Source: Bryopsis sp. KO-2023 (taxonomy: Eukaryota > Chlorophyta > Ulvophyceae > Bryopsidales > Bryopsidaceae). Taken from it: a DNA stretch of 64,000 nt. Under the pieces are notes generated by a model that did not search any database, was not told the DNA's origin, and saw only the letters and a list, made by a program, of their open reading frames with translations. Positions 38,666 through 50,679 of this stretch are shown piece by piece (the stretch's first letter is position 1; the number at the start of each line of letters is the position of its first letter). Location: NCBI GenBank assembly GCA_030272585.1, contig BSYQ01000004.1, forward strand, positions 5,828,001 through 5,892,000. The letters are read 5' to 3'. The position numbers were made by a program, and so were the translations under genes.

Positions 38666-41120
38666 ATGGCCCTCCCTCCCGAAGTAGCAGCCTTGGATTT
38701 CGAATCCGACTTCACGGAAACGCCCGTCGCGTCGTTGCTCGATTGGGCGCAAACCGTTCACTCCTGTTTGAGCTCGATCCCTCCGCAACCGGCCATCCTT
38801 GGCCCCATCTTGGAGAGGACGCTCGCCTGGCTGTCGCTCGTCCAGACTGCGGTTTCTCGTCTGGGGGTTTTCTCGAGCAACGAGGATGAGGACGACATGG
38901 CTACCGACAGTTTGAAATATTTGTTGGTGCCGTACTATTCTGCGGAGTTTCTGGCACAGAGGCCCGTCAGGGAGGTGGTACAGAGGAAAGGAAGCTTAGC
39001 AGGGGCGATGGTGTGCTACGACGATTTTCTGAGGCGATGCGGGCAGTATGGGCTCTTGGGAGAGGTGTGCAGGTTCGAGGCTCGGCATGTGAAATAGAGC
39101 CACAGTTCTTTGAAAAAAAAAGACCATTTGAAAAAGAAATGATCCACCTTTGGTCCTATCTGAAAGCGTTCTAGACTGGTAAGTAGGAAACTAAAAGTAC
39201 AACTGAAACTAAAGGGACCACCAAAATAAGATACTCAACGACACACACTCAAGCTGATTTTTATATTGTCCAATGTGAGTTTTTGTGGAGCCTTGTGGGA
39301 AGTCAGCCTACAACTACAATTATATGATATATTTTTTGTTTCCTACTTAACAGTCCAGAATGCTTTCAGAGAGCAAGCATAGGTGGATCAATTCTTTTTC
39401 AAATGTACGAAATGAGCAATATACTTTCTCTAATTTTTCCTTGAATGGAAATATTAATGAATATTAATTTTCTTGCAGTTCAAGCAGTTTAGATTTTCTT
39501 CTCCTAAAATTTTTATTTTATTTTTTTATTTTTTTTTTGGGGGGGGGGTTCAGTGAGACATGGCGGCGGATAGAAGAAGAGGAGGTGCTCACCGATTCCA
39601 CTACCAAGCGAAATGAAAAAGTCGCTCGTTTCAAAAGGGAAAAAGCAATCGAGTCAGAAATGAACAGGCTCCGAGCGCTCAAAGCGAGGAAATTACGCCT
39701 AGAACAGGTGAAAAAACCAAAAAAAGAAAAAAGAAAAAAAGAAGAGGGATGAATTCTCAACAGCAGAATTCCTGCTGTATTTTTTTTTTTCCGCCCATCG
39801 CCTCAGGGTCCAAGAAAGTAGCCGTTTGTAGTTTTAGTTTTTGGATAGACAGTGGAGTAATACGTTGTAACATGAAACTCATATTCACTGGGGGTTATCG
39901 AAGGCCTATATCAGAAATTTTCATGATGGCACCGGCTGTATTTCTTTTTCTTTTTTTTCTTGAGCAGAAATGCCACAAAATTTGTTTGTTACAATCGAAT
40001 CTTTTTTCTTTCTGTTCTTATTTTCTTCATCAATAAAAAAAACATAATTCTTTTATTTTATTGAATAAATTGTTTTACTGGGAATTGGGGATTGCCTGCA
40101 CAGGATGCCGAAGAATATTCTCATTTGGATGGTGTCGATGAGGAAATGGAGAGAGATGTATGGAAATTGACCATTGAAAATGCAACTCTCAAGGCGATTT
40201 CACAAAGAGAGCTCTTGTCCCAAGAAATTGAGGTAGGTAATGAATGCATTGGAGATCTTTTTTTTTTTCGAAAAGAAAAATCGGCTCTGTGGATATCATC
40301 AGGTCCTTCATCATACGTCAGTCAGACATAGTCGAGACCCCATATATTGTTGTTTCTCTTTGTCTTGAGATCACTTACGCTGGAGAAAAACACTACTAAA
40401 AATATCAGCTGCAAGACTACCTGATTTTCATTACGATTCAGGGCTCCTCCTCAAGTCTGCGTCGTATGCTTCACTGTGACCTTGACCCTTTTTTATTTTT
40501 ATTTTTTTGCCCCCTCCCCCCTCTTTTCCAAAAAACAACTTTTCAAAAACAATAGATTCTTGAGATGATGGAGTCTCGCCCTGCTGGTCCACCCATCCAA
40601 AGAGGAGTTGAGCAGGAAGAAGCCAGCTCCAGCACATTCACTCAATTGAAATCCGTCGCTGCGGATCTCTTCAAGCAACATGACCGCCAAACCATGAAAG
40701 ACCAGGTGACAGCAAACCCTCATTAAGTTGCACCCTTTTTTTTTTGCATCTTTTCTATTCAATAGTTTCACCTTTAGAATGGAAGTCATCATAATAACAC
40801 ATCAGTAAGTAACACATGAATGTTGGAGGATTGTGCGTCGATTTCAAAATGTTTTTTCCTTTTTTTTTTTCTTTTTTCAGGTGTTTCGCCCTTCTCATAT
40901 TTTGCCCACTTACACTGTGGAGCAGCAAGCCGAGTGGGAAACCAAAGAGGCCATGGAGAGGGAGGGACAGCAAAAGAAAGCCGAAGAGGAGGCCAAAAGA
41001 AAAGAGGCAGAAAAAGACAGCGATGACGAGGAAGACTTGATGAAACAAAGAGCCTGGGATGATTGGAAAGACGAAAACCCAAGGGGACATGGAAATAGCC
41101 AGCTCAGGCCATGCGCTTGA
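38666..41120 (+). CDS. TAP42: TAP42/IGBP1 (alpha4) family PP2A regulatory protein
   Basis: Five exons: 38666-39072, 39554-39707, 40104-40232, 40556-40705 and 40881-41120. All phases agree and give 359 residues, the usual family size. TAP42/alpha4 binds the catalytic subunits of PP2A-type phosphatases and acts in TOR and stress signalling in the cytosol and nucleus. Visible family features are the N-terminal helical domain with DSLKYLLVPYYSAEF; the basic helix KRNEKVARFKREKAIE in exon 2; EEMERDVWKLTIENATLKAI in exon 3; and, in exon 5, VFRPSHILPTYTVEQ and an acidic stretch leading into RAWDDWKDENPRGHGN. The start is the first ATG in frame with the conserved helices. The extreme C-terminus (SQLRPCA) is shorter than the usual Asn/Arg-rich tail. 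Intron 1 carries an inverted-repeat element. Confidence 0.96.
39125..39405. mobile_element. MITE-like inverted-repeat element in TAP42 intron 1
   Basis: Arms at 39125-39191 and 39338-39405 are inverted complements over about 67 nt with roughly 85% matching by eye (CATTTGAAAAAGAA, GATCCACCT, CTGAAAGC, GTAGGAAAC). The inner part, about 146 bp, has no reading frame. It is a non-autonomous terminal-inverted-repeat element or fold-back sequence. No clear target-site duplication was seen. Confidence 0.8.
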
Positions 41121-41925
41121 TGGAAAAAAAAAGACGAAAGGGATGCATTGTTTCGAAGAAATTGTGGGGGGAGGGCGGGGTTTCATAGGGTCAGGAAACG
41201 AAGCACACTCTGGGTGGTCACCATCCAGAGTGAATGATTGAGAAACCAGGCAAGGGTGTGGTTGCTGAAGTTTTTGAGGGATGGAGCAGAGGACAAAAGG
41301 GGCTAGGTCACAGTGTTTTGATCAAGAATGGTGATGGGTGTAAAGATATTCATATTCAGTGGGTACACAACAGGCAGGGGACACAGAACTCTCAGAAAGT
41401 TCCATGAATCTGATCCTCTTCATGGCCCGCCACTCCAATTGACCGCACTCTCATGGGTCCATAACACTTTTCCACTGGTACTTGACACTGCGTGGCCATG
41501 TATTTGGAGACTCCTGCCCTGACACACATAGGTTTCCTTGGTGGCACCTGGTGGAACTGAGCAGGAGGTCATAAAAAGACCTATGGAAAGATGCGTTCTC
41601 TCTTACAGTCCAGATGAACAAACCACCCCAAAGAACTGAGACAGTCCTGAACCGATGCTCAAAATTTCAAAAACAATGCTGGGCACCCAAAGAAACCCCT
41701 CGCCCAATTCCTCCTCCGCCCCAGGCGCCGCCGCAAAATCTCGTTTTGCTTTTGTCTCATTAGAAATCCCTCAGAAAGAATCATTCCATTATAACGGTAA
41801 TTATAACGGTAATCGTCAGTTCTGGTTAGAATAAATACACTGCTTGAGACGCGCGCACTCGACTCGCCGAAACACAAACACACACAAAACATACTCAGGA
41901 GGCGAAGTGCAAAGAAGGAAAGAAA
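41121..41925. other. Intergenic gap after TAP42, nothing assigned
   Basis: The sequence downstream of the TAP42 stop has the character of 3' untranslated and promoter sequence. The 5' edge of the next gene includes TTATAACGGTAATTATAACGG at about 41790-41810, a direct repeat of an ATAACGGTAAT-type word. No coding exon was recognised. Confidence 0.4.
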
Positions 41926-42853
41926 ATGGACGGACCAAGTGCCCCTGTTCCGAACCGTGGCCAAAAGCGATCTCGGAGTGAAGAGGTAAGCCTCGTGTTT
42001 TTTCGCTGCAACTCGCACCGAAGAGCAAGAATCTGTTGTCTTTCGCTCACTTCCCAAACCAAAGTAGGTTTCAATCGCCTTTCAAACACTCCGAACTGGC
42101 GTGGGCGTGTTGTCTCAGTCCTCGAATGGTATGAGAGGTGCCAGATTCCTTCCAGAATGGCTTCTTAAGAATCGTGGTGTCGTTCAGGACCAAGAAACTT
42201 CAGGGTCGAAGAGGAGTCGAGTGGTAGTATTGAGCTCTGTGACCTGGTGCTGCCTTCGCTATTATCCCCTTCTCACGTGAGCACCACGGGAGATTTGAAA
42301 GTTTTGATGTGGAAAAATCAGGAACAGGAACAGGAGGTTGAGGTGATCGACCTCCTTTCTTCAGACGACGAGTGCGAGGAGGAGCAAGAGGTCGAGGTTG
42401 AGGTGATCGACCTCGTTTCGGAGAGCGAGGATACCGTGGGTAAGTGATGCTCGTTTGCGCTGACGCCTTTCGTGTTTGCAACACAGCCAGTGATTCAAAT
42501 TGTTTTGTTTTTGGTTCCAAAGACACCTCTTCGGTCGGAAGCGCGGAATCCCTCGAGTCAGGGGAGGACGACGACGTCGTGGTAAGTCGTGCGGCGAGTC
42601 TGTGGTGGATTTGAATTTAATTTTGTTGTTGGCAAGAAATTCTTGCTTGTTCCGTGAGCAACGGTTCCGGTCGCGCGTTCGTGGGTTTTTCGCTTTTCAC
42701 GCTTTTATTTTCATGTCCGTAAAGGAGAGCTCGGAAGCGCAGTCTTCTTCGGTGGCGTCTGCGGCCAGCTCCTCTTCAGTGGGCTCGTGCAGTCGGAGTG
42801 GGAGTTCGGGTTCGGCGGGCGAGTCAGACGTGACTCGTCTGTCGAACTTGTGA
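41926..42853 (+). CDS. Small acidic Ser-rich protein with two SUMO-interacting motifs
   Basis: Proposed exons are 41926-41985, 42188-42223, 42322-42439, 42523-42581 and 42725-42853, giving 133 residues. The phases agree, but the second, 36-nt exon is a weak call. The N-terminal part has basic clusters (QKRSRSEE, SKRSRV) that could serve nuclear import. Exon 3 encodes two near-identical motifs, EVEVIDLLSSDDE and EVEVIDLVSESED: hydrophobic cores V-I-D-L followed by acidic/serine residues, the pattern of SUMO-interacting motifs. The C-terminal third is Ser/Gly-rich with no recognisable fold. SUMO binding is inferred from motif form. Proteins of this layout include SUMO-targeted ubiquitin ligases, but no RING domain is seen here. 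Confidence 0.65.
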
Positions 42854-42959
42854 ACCCCCATTCCATCAAATCATCCCCACCATTTCCCCACACATTTCGC
42901 CAGCGTCGCCAGACACGAGGTAAGCCAACCTCCTGAAGAACGCGAGTCCGTCTGGCTGT

Positions 42960-43004
42960 TTCTCAACTCATCGATGAGTTGAGAATATCCGATATCGGAT
43001 ATTC
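42960..43004. repeat. Two adjacent perfect palindromes
   Basis: 42960-42985 is a 26-bp perfect palindrome centred on ATCGAT (TTCTCAACTCATC and its complement). It overlaps by 3 bases a second perfect 22-bp palindrome at 42983-43004 centred on CGATATCG (GAATATCCGAT and its complement). They lie about 105 bases after the stop of the SUMO-motif gene. Confidence 0.9.
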
Positions 43005-43053
43005 ACGCAATCCCAATGATCCATGATCCAATGGTTGTAGATCGAAATTTTCC

Positions 43054-44915
43054 ATGGCAGATTTTTTTCAACCTTTCTGGAGTGGAGTTCAAGCTGGAGC
43101 AGTGTCATGTGAACACTCCTTTCTTTGTTCTTACTACATGAACATCTCAATACAGGAGCAAATTGATGAAGGAATCGTAGTCTACCAATTTCCCCACCCA
43201 GAATGCACAAATCTACATACTCTTGGCCAACTGTATTTGAAAACACACTCCATTTCGTGTCTTCCTCACAATTTTTTCACGTACTCTCCTTTTCTCTGAA
43301 TTCTTTCTTTTCGACTCTCTTTGCTTTTCGGCTTCCAGGATGGGGAGCCTCAGATAAATTTGCGATCGATGGGTGGATTTTTTTTTTTGAAATGGTGGCA
43401 GCAAGGTGAGTCCCAACAAATCGCACATCACCGAAAAAAAAATGTGCACCAAATTTTGGTTGGATACCAAATTATTTTTGTATGATGAACACTCCCACGT
43501 AAAAATACATGCATACAAAACACGATAATGGCATTTGTTGCAGGGAAATTCTTTCTATAAATTTCGAGGGATAAGGGTAGGTGTTGGCTTTTATGGCTGC
43601 TTAATCTTTCAGTGTAGCATAATATACTTCGAGGTCCTTTTGTTTTCTTGGAAAACTGGGTAGTTAGCATTGTCATGGTTTTGTGAGGGGAAGCTTCCCT
43701 GAAAACCAGAATGATACGTGTGCATCATATTTCGGTGGTATTTTAGGGATTGAAATTCACCACTACTGGGAAAGCCTGCCCCCAACATCAAAACCTTGTA
43801 CTGCACGACTTCCGGATTGCTTGCAGCCCTCTTTCGATTGGTGACGCATTCTTCAGCCGCTTTCTATGAAATTGCTTTTCACACTTCTATTTCTTGAACT
43901 TCGGTGGCCGCGAAATCGCAAAAGAATGTCAATTGATTTGGAGCGTGCCGGGGAAGCTGCATGAGAAGTACCATCACCTGTTGAAAGTGCAACAGAGTCA
44001 TGCCTGCCACAAAGAGAGTAAGACATACGGAAGAGGACTGGATTCAAGTGCTGATGCTGGCTTACTCCAGTTGCAAAATGGGTGCATTCTTAATGTGATT
44101 GGAAAAAGGATCCAAATTGTGGAAAGCAGGCACGTGGCCAGCCCAGAATATGGAGAGATCAAAGCTTTCAAATCCCGATGCAAGAGTTTGATGAAACGCT
44201 GCCTGCCACAGCGGAGGTAAATCTCTGGGTTAGGATGGATTTTTTTGCACTTTCTTAAACTCTGTGTTCCGCTCCCTGCATGGACATTGAACTCGCCCCA
44301 ACAGGGCATTCTCCACATAGCCCTTCTTCTTTGATGGCCCAGCTGTTGGTGTCATAGATTAAGGCATTGCTTGCATCTCTGCAGACCGTGGTGGTGCTGG
44401 GAAGATCTGTGGAGGGGATATGGTAAAAAGCCTGCAGAAAAATCTTAAAAAATCTGTGAGAGTGTCGAGCTTGGTCGACCAAGGACAGCAGGTTCAACAA
44501 AAAAAAACCAAGTTAAATTCGGATCGGGTGTCGTAGACACAATCAGTAAGTCCGCTGCAGTTGAAATGAGCTCTTCGCCCAGAAAAGGCTTTTTGAACCT
44601 GTTGTAATGAAGATCGATCAATTAATTGTACTGAAAATGAGTATATCATGTTCTGATATGGAGTGAGACATGTGTTTTTCGTTCCAGTGGTGAATGATCT
44701 TTATCGGTTGTTGAAAAGGTGTGGAGAAGAAATTTGCCAGGGGGGGGGGAGTGCTGGGCTTCAATATGTCGACGAGAATTGTTCCTGGGGCGAACCCTAT
44801 ATCGAATAGCCTGTGACTGTTTCCACCCTGGCCCCTCAGGTCAGCATGGGACATCTTGAATGCACAGAATTGGATTGGGAAGATATGCGTGGGCCTATGT
44901 CAGTCATGTGGCACT
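43054..44915 (+). CDS. Possible multi-exon gene, unresolved
   Basis: Plus-strand coding-like blocks: a frame from an ATG at 43054 (MADFFQPFWSGVQAG, then EQIDEGIVVYQFPHPECTNL); a short block at about 43340-43408 ending in a GTGAGT donor; a frame at about 43930-44218 (SVPGKLHEKYHHLLKVQQ, then CILNVIGKRIQIVE) ending at a GTAAAT donor; and blocks at 44687-44808 (VNDLYRLLKRCGEE) and 44840-44915 (GHLECTELDWEDM). The phases of the joins do not all agree, so this may be more than one gene or contain missing exons. A minus-strand frame at 44255-44500 also looks plausible. The family was not recognised. Confidence 0.3.
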
Positions 44916-46576
44916 GAATGGGCTGCATGAGGTGAGGCTCTAAGCCCTTTAGTTAATCCATTCAAGAACATTGCTGCGATTGGCCTCCATTGAGGGTTTC
45001 TTTTTTGCGACCAAAAATCAGTAGAACAGGGGCATCACCACTGTGGCGGGGTTTTTTGGGGGTTTTGTTTGTTTTTTGCTCGACATATTTTAAAGGAGTA
45101 AGTGAAGTAGCGTTATAATACTTTATAACGTTTTTTTCCGTTTTTTTCCCCTGCTTACGACGGTGTTTATGAAATGTGTGATTTTGAATGTTCTATGCAC
45201 TTTCTGCGCGAAAGGATGTGGTGGCATTGTTTTATTACTTTGGGTGATATCATAATTCCCCTATCTTCTCTTGCAACTTCTGTAATATTCTTGTGTGTGT
45301 GTGCAAAACTAGTTTTTAAACAACAGTGTTTTTAAATTGAATCGTCGATTTTTCGAATTTTTTTTTTAACAATTAATCTTGTGTTTGTTTCATTTTTGGC
45401 ATCTTTTTGTTCAATCAGATGTAATTCCACACAATGTGTATGTGTCGAATTCTACAGCATCACATTTCATATCGTCAATTGTGCATGGGTCAGACTGCCA
45501 AGCAAATAGCTGGGCTGTCCTACCGATGCTGCCCCTACTTGACATTCGGTAAAATATCAGTACTGCAGTCAACAAATTAAAGATACGTCAAAATATATCA
45601 TCCTTGGATCGAAAACACCTTTCCCAGACCTGTCTAAGAGCTTCAATTTTTGCATTTCAGCGTGTTTTCTCAATGTTAGAATTGACACGCCAAGATCCAG
45701 CCTTTTTGCAGTACGTTTTATTTTTCTTTACTATGCCATGGGTGGTCTGTATGTCAGACAATGCGAAATCTGACTTCATGTCGCCAATCTGATGCATAGA
45801 CTTGGAAAAAAAAGGGAAAAATAAGAAACAAATAATTAATAAAAATAATATGGGAATAATATTGCATACTGATGGAGTTCTTTATGTGAACAGCAGGGGA
45901 AAAAAATGCTGGAAAAAAATGTGTTGGTTACAAAATGCGGGAAAGCCTAAGCTGCTTTGAAGGGCACGAATGCAATGAAAATCAAATTGGGAAAGATATA
46001 CGTTCGACATGCAGACTGCTTTCGAAAGAGCAACCAACGGGCTGCAAAGAAAATTTTTGGGGTACAACTCCTTTCCCCCCTAATAGAAAGGTAGGAAAAA
46101 ATTACTTCATCCATTCATTTAAAAGAGAAATGGGGAGCTGCTCAAAAATCAGGCGCCGAAAACGACATGTTAAAAATATGTTCCCTTTTCTGTGTCCAAT
46201 CGGTTGGGTATTTTTCATCATGTTTTTCATACAGTTTTTTGCCCTCGATATATGTTTCATATTTCATCCTCATTATGAAACCACCATTTTTGCTTCTGGG
46301 TGCTGTTTTTCAGATGGGCGATAATGGATGAGTGATACAATCGGAGAGCCCCAACCTGTAATGCAGGGTAAGGAAAGAATGAGAAGAGGGACTTGACGTC
46401 TTTTCAGCCGCCTCCAAAAAAAGAAAAAAAGAAAAAAAGAAATTGTAGTGATGCCGATGCTGGCAAGTTTGAGGATATCACTTGGAAGTAGATGGAGCGC
46501 GTGGTGTTGCAGCAAATGTGGTTGGCCTCTATAATGGAGTTTCCAATCATAGAGGGAAATGGAGGGCCCGATGATG
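44916..46576. other. AT-rich gap with weak exon candidates
   Basis: Mostly AT-rich with T and A runs. A plus-strand exon candidate at about 45659-45708 (acceptor TTGCATTTCAG, contains MLELTRQDPAFL, GTACGT donor) and one at about 45960-46060 (AMKIKLGKIYVRHADCF) are possible. A minus-strand reading of the second is equally good. Nothing is firmly assigned. Confidence 0.3.
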
Positions 46577-46580
46577 TGTT

Positions 46581-47190
46581 GACCAGTTGTACAACTCTCG
46601 TGACCAAAATCGCCTGATTTCGGACACGCAAAATCATTGTTCCAGTCATTGCATCAAAAGAGGACTTGAATCGATGTCTTTCAATTTGAAAATTTGGCAG
46701 CAATTTTTTCAAGTGTTTTCCAACACGTCTCCAAATGTTTATGATTTTTGGATTGTTTGGTGTGTGTTTGTTAGGGGCCTAGATTTTTCCCCTCTTTTGC
46801 TGTGGGGGTTCCAAATCTAGCCTCATCTTTCATTCACTTCCTAGATCAAATTTCACTCAAAAACATGCCCACGGGGTCGTGGTTCTCTTAAATAAATTGG
46901 CGCACTTCAAAAATACCAAAAAAAATACCCAGCACGGCGGCAACAGACACGAATTACAGGCGAAAAATCAACGATTCAGACGATTCTTCGCCTGAATTAA
47001 GTCACGATTCGTCGATTACTCACAATTTACGCAGGCAATCGAAACGAAACTTTGATGGTGGCTGTGCAATGTTTTTACCATACTACAGTTAAAATTTCGA
47101 GGCGTTTCAGAAAGTGGTTGCCTAAAAATTGGGATAAAAAAATACTCTCTTATTGGCCACTTTTTGGTCACGAGAGTTGTACAACTGGTC
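46581..47190 (+). mobile_element. 610-bp terminal-inverted-repeat element, copy A
   Basis: The ends are GACCAGTTGTACAACTCTCG...ACCAAAA and its exact inverse (29 bp or so), and the element is flanked by TGTT on both sides (46577-46580, 47191-47194). No transposase is encoded; the internal frames are short. A second copy lies at 55484-56094 in the opposite orientation. It is a non-autonomous DNA transposon (MITE class). The TIR itself contains the palindrome AGTTGTACAACT. Confidence 0.92.
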
Positions 47191-47194
47191 TGTT

Positions 47195-48159
47195 GCATTA
47201 TATGAAAAAACCATTTATTTCGTCACCCACTATCAATTCTGGAGTCTTTCAGAGGAGTTCAGAGGAGTGCCATCAGGGCGCTGCTAGAGAGAGAGCTTGA
47301 TGGAGGAAAGAAGTGTCAGTACTTTTTCTGGATGCTTGTTTGAGTGGCTTTTGGGGGGTCCCCCTCAAGGGCGTTTAGAAGTGGGATTGGCAAGAAATGT
47401 TATCGAACGTGTCTGATCCACTTTCATTTGCAGACACAGAGCTGAAACCCAAAGACACAGGCTGATTTCGTTAAGAGCTGCTGCCTCCTTGTAAACGGAA
47501 CGTTGGAATCATAATCATAAAGCATCCATACAAGATCGGGCTCCTTACAATTGTGGGTTTTTTCGGTTGGGGTCACTGCCAGAAATTGGGTGTTTGGCTC
47601 GAAACCTCAACCACACTGTAGATGTGGAGGCATCTACGTAGATGTGTATACACTCGATCATCTCGTCTTGAAAACTGTTTGTTTGACGGGAAGAATCCTG
47701 TGAGAAGTTTCAATAAAATTTGAGAATAACATCGGAGGTCTTCTCAAAGTCAACGTGGCTCGCTCAAGCTTGCACTTGTCTGCAGTTCGTTTTTTTTCGG
47801 GGGCCAACCTGACCCCAACTTGGGGACAGCCCCACACTAAATGAGAGTTGAAAAAACAACAGATACCACAATGATGTTTTCGCCGCTGTCTTCTCTTTGT
47901 ATACCAGTTCCAGACTGGTGGTTCGTTTTGTGGGATTATCAGGAGTACTAATGGTTTTACAGTAGAATGTACGTTTGTGATGGGAGGAGGATGTGGATGA
48001 TTGTCAAAATGATACATAACGACAGACGGCCAAACCAAACACAGCGTCTATCGCCCGCCGAAATTATAAGATCCAGAGGCTACTGCTCGATAGCACGATC
48101 TTGTTCAGCAGGACCACGCCGCCATATATCAGCCCACCCTCCTTCCTTGTGCAAACACG
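47195..48159. other. Gap upstream of the EF-hand-like gene, nothing assigned
   Basis: No convincing coding exon. A short perfect palindrome CATCTACGTAGATG lies near 47630. The stretch before 48160 should hold the promoter of the next gene, but no motif stands out. Confidence 0.35.
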
Positions 48160-50679
48160 ATGTCTTCCAAAATCGATGGATTGACGAGCGACGAGCGCTC
48201 AGAAATTCATGACATGTTCGCTCGGCTCGACCCGGACGACACAGGTACTGCTGTTAGTTACTGCTTGTCCGGGAGAGAGCAAACAGAACAACGAAAATAG
48301 GATTCGAAAGCCTCGCCATTTTTCCGAACGTGCTAGAGATGTCCCACTTGGCAACGAGGGGCCTTATGACGGTTCTTTGTTGACCCGTAGGCAAGCTGAC
48401 TGTCGACAGATTGTGCGAGGCAGTGTTATACGCGACGAAACGGAGGGCAAGGTGAACAGCGTGTTTGATATGTTGCTCCGCGTGCCATACTCTCCGCGTG
48501 TTTTTTGTATTAATCGGGCTACCTCGTTGGGCAGCGCCGCCGCCGCTCGAAAAATCATCCGAACGATGGATAGAAAACACGGAGAAGCGATCAGCGAGGC
48601 AGAGTTCACGAACTACATTGCTACCAAGATGGCCACCGATAAACACCTATCCAGTGACGACCTTTACCGCTCTGAACAAGGCGACCTCGTCAAGGATGTG
48701 GTAAGTCTGAAATCGGAGGGGATGGAAAAAGTACCAACAACTGGACGGAGCTGACAGGTGACGTGAAATATTTTGCAAGGGCTACAAGTTCCTGGAGATC
48801 GTAAAAATATTTCGCCGGAAGAAGATGTTGGAAGACGTCATGGAGGTCCGGCTTGCTGGCTTGCTTTCAAACTTTTCTTTTCTCGAAGTGATAGAGGCAT
48901 TGAGGCAGAAAAAAAGAGAAAATTGCATAAAAACCTGCAACTGGTAGAAGCTTTTGAAAGTGGGAACGCCCCAGACGTTTTCGCACTGTCCATCAACAAC
49001 AAGAGGTCGTACCGTTTTGCTGAAGGGATTTCCTCCGTAGGGTGGGAAGTGGAGAGATAGAATAGCAGCGAGCGTTTCCCCCTTGCGCTCGCAACGAGCT
49101 CAAACGACTCTGATTCCGAAGACGGACTTTGGAATGATGGTGCTACAAGATCAAGGCAACAAAAGCAAGCTCGATGGACGGAGAACCGTGAGCTCAAATA
49201 TGTCCAAGGAGCTTGCAGCCACAGAGGGCCTGGTCAAGATGGCCAGCGACACGACGCACATAACTGCTGTTGGAAAAGAAGCTCTCGAACAAATGTCGGA
49301 GCAGGTACGAAAGGAACGCACTAAGCGGATGCTCCGCAAATCCAAGACTATGCAAAGCGATGCCGAACCGAAGAAGCAGGAGCAAATAGTGGCTCCACCC
49401 ATCTATCCGACGGTCAAGAGGCCTGCTCCTAAAATAAGACCGAAGACGTCACCTGAAAGGCTGCGCAAGCGTCTGGGGGATCTTGCCAAGAAGTATGGAT
49501 ACCAGGACATTGCGACGAGTTATTCTGCCCCCCATGACGAGCCAACGAAACATCCAGACGATCAGGATTTGGGGCACAAGAGCACCAGTGACCCCATCAG
49601 CGCAACGTCCCAAGCACCAGATACGAACACAGATAGGCTTTGGCGCGACGACACTCTCCCAAACGTGAAGCCTTTAGACTTTTCGATTCTAGCTTCTCGT
49701 ACCAGCCTCATGCCCCAATTTACGATGGACGTCGACCGAGAAATCGAAAAGATAACGGAGCTGTTCCGTAAGGACGAACGAAGCGAGCAGCCAGTTGAGC
49801 CAGTGTCCCGGGACGACCGCCACATGGGCGAAAGCGAGGATCTTGGACCGAATGGGGATAGTTGCCCCGCCCAGGCGGCAGGGCAAGAGGACCGAAACGC
49901 CCAGGAGGAACGAAAGTGCGACTTCAACGATCCCAAGTGGGCGAGCGTGCTACAAGAGCACGAGCAAGAACCCAGAGTAGGCCCTTCCTCTGTGTCTGGA
50001 CGGTGCAGCCAACGTTCGTCCGCTTCGATACCTATCGACTTGGATGAAGTTGAAGGTTCCCCCTGCCCGTCGATTCGGTTGACGAGGGCGGCCGCGATGA
50101 GAATGGAAGCCACGAACAGTTTCTTCCAATCCTCCCACGACGCATCTTCGCTGGACCCTGCAACAGGGTCTTCCAATTTGTCGAAGCCGCCACTTACCTC
50201 GCAGACGCCCGCCCGCAAAAGACTACCTCGATCACAGTCCACACCACCAGATTTACCCATTGAGCGCGATGGGAAACGATCCAAGTCTCCCAACTGTGGG
50301 CAGAGCAAGCCTCAAAGGTATGGTCGGCTCAGGTCAGCACGGTTAGAAGGTGTGAAAGAGGAGGAACCATCCGGTTCGGAGTCGTTTGGGGTGTTTTCTT
50401 CAAGCTCTAGGGAATGCAACCCACCTTCACTGGATAATACGGAGGGTTCGAGAGTCAGACCATGGACGGCACCGCGAGTGTGGAAACCAGAAGTTCACAG
50501 GTACGAGACAAGACGCCAACTCCCCTTGCTCTGTTTGCCATCGACATGTTTCACCACAAAACACACGTGACAGGGGCAGATTGGAGATCTCAAACGTTTT
50601 GAGTTTTAATCAAATGCACAGGTACCCTTTCAGGAGCGTGGCTCTGCTGGTGGAGGGCTGCTTGGACAGGCGGTGGTGA
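48160..50679 (+). CDS. Protein with degenerate EF-hand pair and long disordered tail
   Basis: Exons 48160-48244, 48391-48451, 48535-48700 and one starting at 48780 agree in phase. A long exon from about 49041-49061 to 50500 and a last exon 50622-50679 finish the protein. The join after the 48780 exon is unsettled (donor candidates lie between 48800 and 48950). The N-terminus begins MSSKIDGLTSDERSEIHDMF, followed by a loop DPDDTGKLTVDR that lacks the acidic residue at position 12. A second loop, DRKHGEAISEAE, has its Gly shifted, so calcium binding is doubtful. A basic, helical stretch (IVKIFRRKKMLEDVMEVRL) follows. The remaining ~480 residues are hydrophilic, rich in Ser, Pro, Glu and Arg, and probably disordered. 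The last exon ends CLDRRW. I do not recognise the family. A motile or cytoskeletal role would be a guess. Confidence 0.65.
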
